Notes under the pieces: generated by a model
What the model saw: only the letters and a program-made list of their open reading frames with translations
What the model was told of the DNA's origin: nothing
The model's database searches: none
NCBI GenBank assembly: GCA_011316305.1
Contig: SAUG01000076.1
Location: forward strand, 1 to 64,000
Source: Rusavskia elegans
Taxonomy: Eukaryota; Ascomycota; Lecanoromycetes; Teloschistales; Teloschistaceae
Direction: 5' to 3'
Length of the DNA stretch: 64,000 bases
Shown here: one piece after another, positions 59,579-64,000 of the stretch
Numbering within the stretch: the stretch's first letter is position 1
Layout: each line of letters begins with the position of its first letter
Translations under genes and position numbers: made by a program

Positions 59579-60328
59579 ATGCAGACCTGCCGAATCCGAT
59601 CAATCCCTCGTGCTTGCAAACCACTCACCACCATCACTGCACCGCAGTCTGCACGAACGATGGGCACTTTCTTCCCTCACTTCCCATCTCACCCATTCGC
59701 ACTCTTGACCCAGGACTTCGACTCTCTTTTCCCGTCGGAAAGCTGGATGACCCGCCCACAGCACCTGCCTCGACCATTCGTTCCCAAGGCCGACGTTCGA
59801 GAAGACGGCGCAGCCTACACACTGGGGCTCGAGCTTCCCGGCCTCAAGCAGGAAGACATCAACATCGAATTCGTCGACGCCAATACTCTTGTCATCGCTG
59901 GAAAGACCGAGCGAGCATCAACTCAGACCAACGTTGTTGACATAAAGGGCAAGGGGAAAGCCATCGAGGGCGCATCATCACCGAACACCATCGCCGCCGA
60001 CGATGCATCGGAAACGTCGTCCAACTACCACAAAGCCACCGTCGAGGACGAGTATGTCGATGCCGGGGCTGAGAAAGAGGGAGCTAGCACCACGGCGCAA
60101 GACGCACCGACACCAGCTGCAACCAATTCGACGGAAGTGGCGGCCGCTCCAGAAGAGCCAGAATCCAAGTACTGGGTCAGCGAGCGCTCCGTCGGCGAGT
60201 TCCGGCGAACATTTAGCTTCCCCGGCAAGGTAGATCAGGAGGCTGTCAAGGCAAGCTTGAAGAATGGGATCCTGAGCGTTGTGGTGCCCAAGGCCGCCAA
60301 GCAGCAAAGGAAGATTGCCGTTGAATAA
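59579..60328 (+). CDS. HSP30: Small heat-shock protein (Hsp20/Hsp30 type)
   Basis: ATP-independent chaperone that holds unfolding proteins. One exon, 249 residues, starting MQTCRIRSIPRACKPL; a second possible start is MGTFFPHF 27 codons later. An aromatic N-terminal arm (FFPHFPSHPFALLTQDFDSLF) precedes the alpha-crystallin domain, which opens PRPFVPKADVREDGAAYTLG and continues LELPGLKQEDINIEFVDANT. An insert of about 75 Ala/Glu/Thr-rich residues interrupts the domain, which resumes at YWVSERSVGEFRRTFSFPGK and ends SLKNGILSVVVPKAAK. This insert is usual in fungal Hsp30-type proteins. The first 27 residues are basic and could be a mitochondrial signal if the upstream Met is used, an inference only. 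Heat-shock elements and a TATA box lie upstream. Confidence 0.92.
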   Translation: MQTCRIRSIPRACKPLTTITAPQSARTMGTFFPHFPSHPFALLTQDFDSLFPSESWMTRPQHLPRPFVPKADVREDGAAYTLGLELPGLKQEDINIEFVDANTLVIAGKTERASTQTNVVDIKGKGKAIEGASSPNTIAADDASETSSNYHKATVEDEYVDAGAEKEGASTTAQDAPTPAATNSTEVAAAPEEPESKYWVSERSVGEFRRTFSFPGKVDQEAVKASLKNGILSVVVPKAAKQQRKIAVE

Positions 60329-62089
60329 AGGAAGGACCTAGGAGGAGGATGATATCATATGGAGGGCTTGTGTTTGCATTTGCATTGACATGGATGGAGC
60401 GAGCAGGGCATAGCCAGCGAAGCCGGCTCATGGTCTTTTAGCGATGGAGTTTTTGGATTCTTGCATTGATGTAATAATAGAAATGGAAAGCAAAACATGT
60501 GAATGAAACAAACAATCTGTTTTCCTATCGTGAGTCCTTTCGCTTCTCGAAACCAACACTGGTGTTACATTATTCCTGGACCACTCGGTATGTATCGGAG
60601 GCAGTGAACGACCCAGTAAATTCCGTGATGTTTATTGTTTCGAAGTCGTGCCCATGCCCAAGGCGCAACGTTCCGCGCTTATCGAAAGTCGTAAGCCGAA
60701 AGGGAGCCAGATATTTGTAGGTACCTAGGCGCTGAGGGCGTTACAGATGCATCTCTCCTTCAGGGACTGTAACAGCACAGCGCAAGTTGAAACCAAGGGT
60801 CCGTCAGGCATAAGCAGCGAGGCGAAGATTGACGTGAGGCGCGAAGCCGATCGGAGAGTTTGATCCTCCGTCTGGCGGGACAGGGATTCAGGGGGGAAAA
60901 AGGGGCGGTTGGACAGGTGAAGGATAAAAGCGTGGTACTTCTGTAGTCCTAATCCGTACAGTACTGATCGGAGTGCGATATCTGTGACGGCTTCGCTAGC
61001 GCCAACAATAGTAAGGCAATAATACCTTAACTATTTCCATCTCATGGGTAAGTAGGCGGGACAGCGGGCGTTTGGGTTGGTCTGAACGGCAGGTACGCAC
61101 ACGGTAGTCAGGGGTTTAAGCTGACTGCTGCTTGCGGCCGCGAATCATGATTCATGAGTCCCTGCTGCGAGATAGTTTAGGGATGATGCGAGACAAACAG
61201 ACTCACCGCTTGCAGAAATGCAGAGAAAGGGATCAAGCCGTCCAAGCTTCAATCCAAGGCGCCAATCATGCCCCTGATAGGCCCATCCCTCGACAGATGA
61301 TCTCCTACTTTCATCTGGTCGGTCCAATCAGCTTCTCGGTCTTTAGATCCAGGGTCGTAATTCTTCCGTTGGTCGGATGATATGATGCTGTGGGGGTATC
61401 GATTGACGCTGGAGTTAAATAAGCTTTACCTGGGATTATTAATATTGACGGCTGCATCTCGCTGGCGTGATCATTTGCTACCTTCCCGGGGCAATAATTA
61501 ACCATTCAACGATGGCGTCGATGGTTCAAAGCAGCTGCTAGGCTCGTCCTTGGCGGAGAACTAAGCGGTAGCTGCATGATCGCCGCCCGTCAAGATTACC
61601 TAAGCTTGCCTAAGGTACCTAAGGTACGCTTGGAGGGGTTCGTCATCTTAGTGTGTCCTTTCATACCGTCACCACCGATCCACACCTCACTTGGCCCCCA
61701 GTCTCATTTACCTTACCCTCGTTACCCTACCTTCCCGAGCGACCTAGCTTTCTCGACACTACTACTACTGCGGAGTGGTTGCTTTCTTGCATATTGTTTC
61801 TGCACTCGTCTGGGGACTGCAGTAGTACCGCCTGCACACGACTCCAACCGTTCTGCAACGGTCGAAACGGCTATCCTCGACCTATATCTTACACACCGCC
61901 CCCCTGTGTACTCTCTTCCGACCCCGTACTTCAGTAGTACCGCGTTGGCGCCGACCTCCTCCCGAGGCCTCAACATCATCACTTTAATCTCTCGGCCCGT
62001 CATATCATCATTCCGTGTGCTCCCCATCCTTGGTGCCCCGATGCTGTTTTAGCCGTCGCTGGTCGATTGCTCTCCTCTCCCCAAAGGTC
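60329..62089. other. Long intergenic region upstream of the Bem3-like gene
   Basis: About 1.7 kb without a supportable gene. It contains a GGTACC/CCTAAGG palindromic tract at 61598-61628 and, from about 61640, a pyrimidine-rich stretch that is probably the 5' leader of the next gene. A 158-codon frame at 61576-62052 ends 38 bases before the next start and looks like leader sequence. Confidence 0.5.
61598..61628. repeat. CCTAAGGTACCTAAGG palindromic tract
   Basis: TACCTAAG, then CCTAAGGTACCTAAGG and GTACG: overlapping palindromes centred on GGTACC, resembling the tract at 38700. Confidence 0.6.
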
Positions 62090-64000
62090 ATGCCTGTATC
62101 ACCTCGTACTGCCACACAGTATCAGCAACCATCACGATACCACGAATTCACCGTCCCCCGAACCCGCTCCAATGTCGTGCCGGCTGGTAACAGTGCCCGC
62201 AGCCCCTTGCAAGTCAGCCAAAGCTATACCATGACCTCGAATCCTAATGGACCCATCACGATCAATGACTCGACGGCATCTTCGACCGCTTACCTTCCTT
62301 TGTCGAGTTCACACTCTTCACCCCACTCGCCTCTCTCCCCAACACTCCACGATCAAGACCAACCGCAATCGCCGCGAGATCATCTCGGCCGTCCCCCTAC
62401 GACGGAATCACCGGGAAGAGAAGGGGAAACCGTCGGTTCACCAGAAAACATGGATTCCGCCAACGCACCGCTGAAGGCCGACCCATATCATCAGGGTCGG
62501 AACATCTCCGAACCCGTACCTCTATCCAGGTCTCTGGGGAACTCGCCACCAGTATCGCCCGTTCGAACAGCATCCACCTCCTTCGCTAGCAGTACCATTC
62601 GCCCGGACCTTCGCTCTATCCCTCGTACGTCATCAATCGATTCTGCCATCTCAACCATGTCGTCAGCAACCTCACATTCCCACAAATCGTCCCAAGACTC
62701 CAACATGTCCAGCGCAACTGACATAACGCATCTAATAAATACAGCTGGATCGGCAGAAGCCTTGATTCAGCATCTTTTGAAGGAAAAGCAGCACTCAACC
62801 GCGCAAAATGCTCAGTTGTGGAAGTTGGTGGATAAGCAGCGGACCCTCGTCCTGGGACTTAATCAAGATCTAGAACGAGCTTTGAAAGACAAGGAAAGGT
62901 ATAGGAAAAGGCTCAAGGATCATCTGGCGCAAATCCCGCCAGTCCCAAACGGTACAGTGCAGAATGGTAGACTCGACCCAAGAGCGGACAGCCAGTCGCC
63001 TGTAGGTAATTCGAGCGATGCAACACCTATACAAAGAAGTAGAGAACGGGATACAGTCATACTAGATCCAAGGAAAACAGCGCAAGAAAGTAATAGGCCC
63101 TCTGAAGAAGCCGCCGAAGCCGACGAGATGGTGGAGACAAGTGCTGCAGGCCCAAGTATGTCAGCTGCGAGTGGTGCAAACAGCCCTCCTACGGCTGCGA
63201 CTTCCCACAGTGGCCCAACAACTAAAGAGAGAAACGTTGCGCGAATCCAGACCACCAACCTCGATCAGTTCAGAACGAAACCAACAGACACGTCCAGCAT
63301 TATGGCACCTGCGTCTCAATCCATCGATGCTGTCGTATCTCCGAACAGCTTTACAGCGAAACGCTCCTTACCTTTTGCACAAAAGGCTCCTCCGAACCCG
63401 TCGTTGCAATTGACCGAATCCACCCCCACCAGCAGTACCCACGAGAGGGGTCAGCCTCCCTCTCGAAAACTTCCACCAGCACCACTGAAACTCCGTCCCG
63501 CACAGCAAGAGGCCCAATACGGGCCTGAGGATCACTCCGGATCGGAGTACGAAGATAATGTGGAAGTGGACGAGTTGCCTGCCTTCGAACGAGGAAGGAA
63601 GAAAACAAGGCAAGAAGACGATCGCGAAAGAGAGGCGGCCTTACTGAGGGAACAATCGGATCGTAGCAGATCCGAGAAATCTAAAGGTTCCAAGCCGCCA
63701 GTCGAGCCAGCCAAGTCAAGTGCGTCACAACCGTCAATGCCCTCGGCCATCAAGAGTCTATCTCCTGAGGATCACCCCATGCCGGACGGCTCTGGCTACC
63801 TTACTACACCTGCCTCTTTGGCCAATGTTCTCAATCCATCGGACACCCGGTCATCTGCAATTCAAACACGGACTCTTGCGGCGCTCCCAATAAGCCCAGG
63901 ACTGCCTGTTAGCCCTCGCCCGATCGATCGCCCTCTCAAATCACCAGCCCCAAGGATGGCTCGGGATGGTTACGGAGTGTCCCCACCAGCATCTCCGAGA
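62090..64000 (+). CDS. Bem3-like RhoGAP family protein, 5' part (runs off the window)
   Basis: An open frame of exactly 637 codons from the ATG at 62090 to the window end with no stop. It starts MPVSPRTATQYQQPSRYHEF. The N-terminal 220 residues are Ser/Pro-rich. A coiled coil at about 225-285 (TAGSAEALIQHLLKEKQHST, then QLWKLVDKQRTLVLGLNQDL and ERALKDKERYRKRLKDHL) resembles the N-terminal region I associate with filamentous-fungal Bem3-type proteins, in which PX, PH and RhoGAP domains follow. Those domains would lie beyond position 64000 and are not seen, so the family name is tentative. Later visible sequence is SP-rich with SPGLPVSPRPIDRPLKSPAP. Likely role, if correct: Cdc42 or Rho GTPase inactivation in polarity. 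Confidence 0.6.
   Translation, partial: MPVSPRTATQYQQPSRYHEFTVPRTRSNVVPAGNSARSPLQVSQSYTMTSNPNGPITINDSTASSTAYLPLSSSHSSPHSPLSPTLHDQDQPQSPRDHLGRPPTTESPGREGETVGSPENMDSANAPLKADPYHQGRNISEPVPLSRSLGNSPPVSPVRTASTSFASSTIRPDLRSIPRTSSIDSAISTMSSATSHSHKSSQDSNMSSATDITHLINTAGSAEALIQHLLKEKQHSTAQNAQLWKLVDKQRTLVLGLNQDLERALKDKERYRKRLKDHLAQIPPVPNGTVQNGRLDPRADSQSPVGNSSDATPIQRSRERDTVILDPRKTAQESNRPSEEAAEADEMVETSAAGPSMSAASGANSPPTAATSHSGPTTKERNVARIQTTNLDQFRTKPTDTSSIMAPASQSIDAVVSPNSFTAKRSLPFAQKAPPNPSLQLTESTPTSSTHERGQPPSRKLPPAPLKLRPAQQEAQYGPEDHSGSEYEDNVEVDELPAFERGRKKTRQEDDREREAALLREQSDRSRSEKSKGSKPPVEPAKSSASQPSMPSAIKSLSPEDHPMPDGSGYLTTPASLANVLNPSDTRSSAIQTRTLAALPISPGLPVSPRPIDRPLKSPAPRMARDGYGVSPPASPR

Noticed and set aside
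61576..62052. 158-codon forward frame just before the Bem3-like gene
   Set aside because: Composition follows the C/T-rich leader, there is no domain, and it ends 38 bases before a convincing start codon. At most an upstream ORF.

Overview
This 64 kb window is nuclear DNA of a filamentous ascomycete (Pezizomycotina; Dothideomycetes is a guess, not something the sequence settles). The evidence is short introns (mostly 45-80 nt, GTAAGT-like donors, CTAAC-like branch sites), a CFEM protein with a GPI-type tail, a hybrid histidine kinase, fungal small heat-shock and HMG-box proteins, and dense genes on both strands. I see no transposon, CRISPR array, rRNA or tRNA gene. Almost every gene is split by introns, so I rebuilt exon chains by joining reading frames across splice sites. 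Coding totals are divisible by three in each full model. Gene coordinates run from start codon to stop codon, with exons listed in the evidence.

Layout. 0-7.5 kb: GAF hybrid histidine kinase (-), ribosomal protein eL36 (+), TUG/Ubx4-like UBX protein (-). 7.7-16.4 kb: Arp2/3 subunit ARPC1, enolase, eIF3j and a CAMK-like kinase, all (+). 16.9-22.5 kb: RAD16 (-) and RAD7 (+), divergent, which are the two partners of the yeast global-genome repair complex. 22.7-27.3 kb: hotdog thioesterase and SERCA-type Ca2+ pump (both -). 28.6-29.9 kb: a 14-3-3 gene with two microexons (+). 30.6-38.5 kb: a surface and nutrition stretch with an MFS transporter (-), CFEM protein (+), amino-acid permease (+) and secretory M20 peptidase (-). 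39.5-42.7 kb: a large disordered protein (+), followed by a spacer rich in homopolymer tracts. 44-51 kb: SAM+HMG-box protein (-), a small coiled-coil protein (+) and a BAR-PH-ArfGAP (-). 51.5-54.3 kb: proteasome beta3 (-), U2 snRNP B'' (+) and ATG10 (-). 54.9-64 kb: a 1367-residue SR-like disordered protein (+), a small heat-shock protein with heat-shock elements (+), and the 5' part of a Bem3-like protein (+) that runs off the window.

Most genes are housekeeping genes from unrelated pathways. Two neighbourhoods suggest shared function: RAD16/RAD7, whose products form one complex and share a 420 bp promoter region, and the convergent permease/peptidase pair. I did not find a clearly new multi-gene system. 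The most unusual observations are at gene-structure level: a proteasome gene whose first coding exon is only the start codon, a 14-3-3 gene with 8-nt and 12-nt exons, a possible 38-nt intron, and a SAM-HMG domain pairing.
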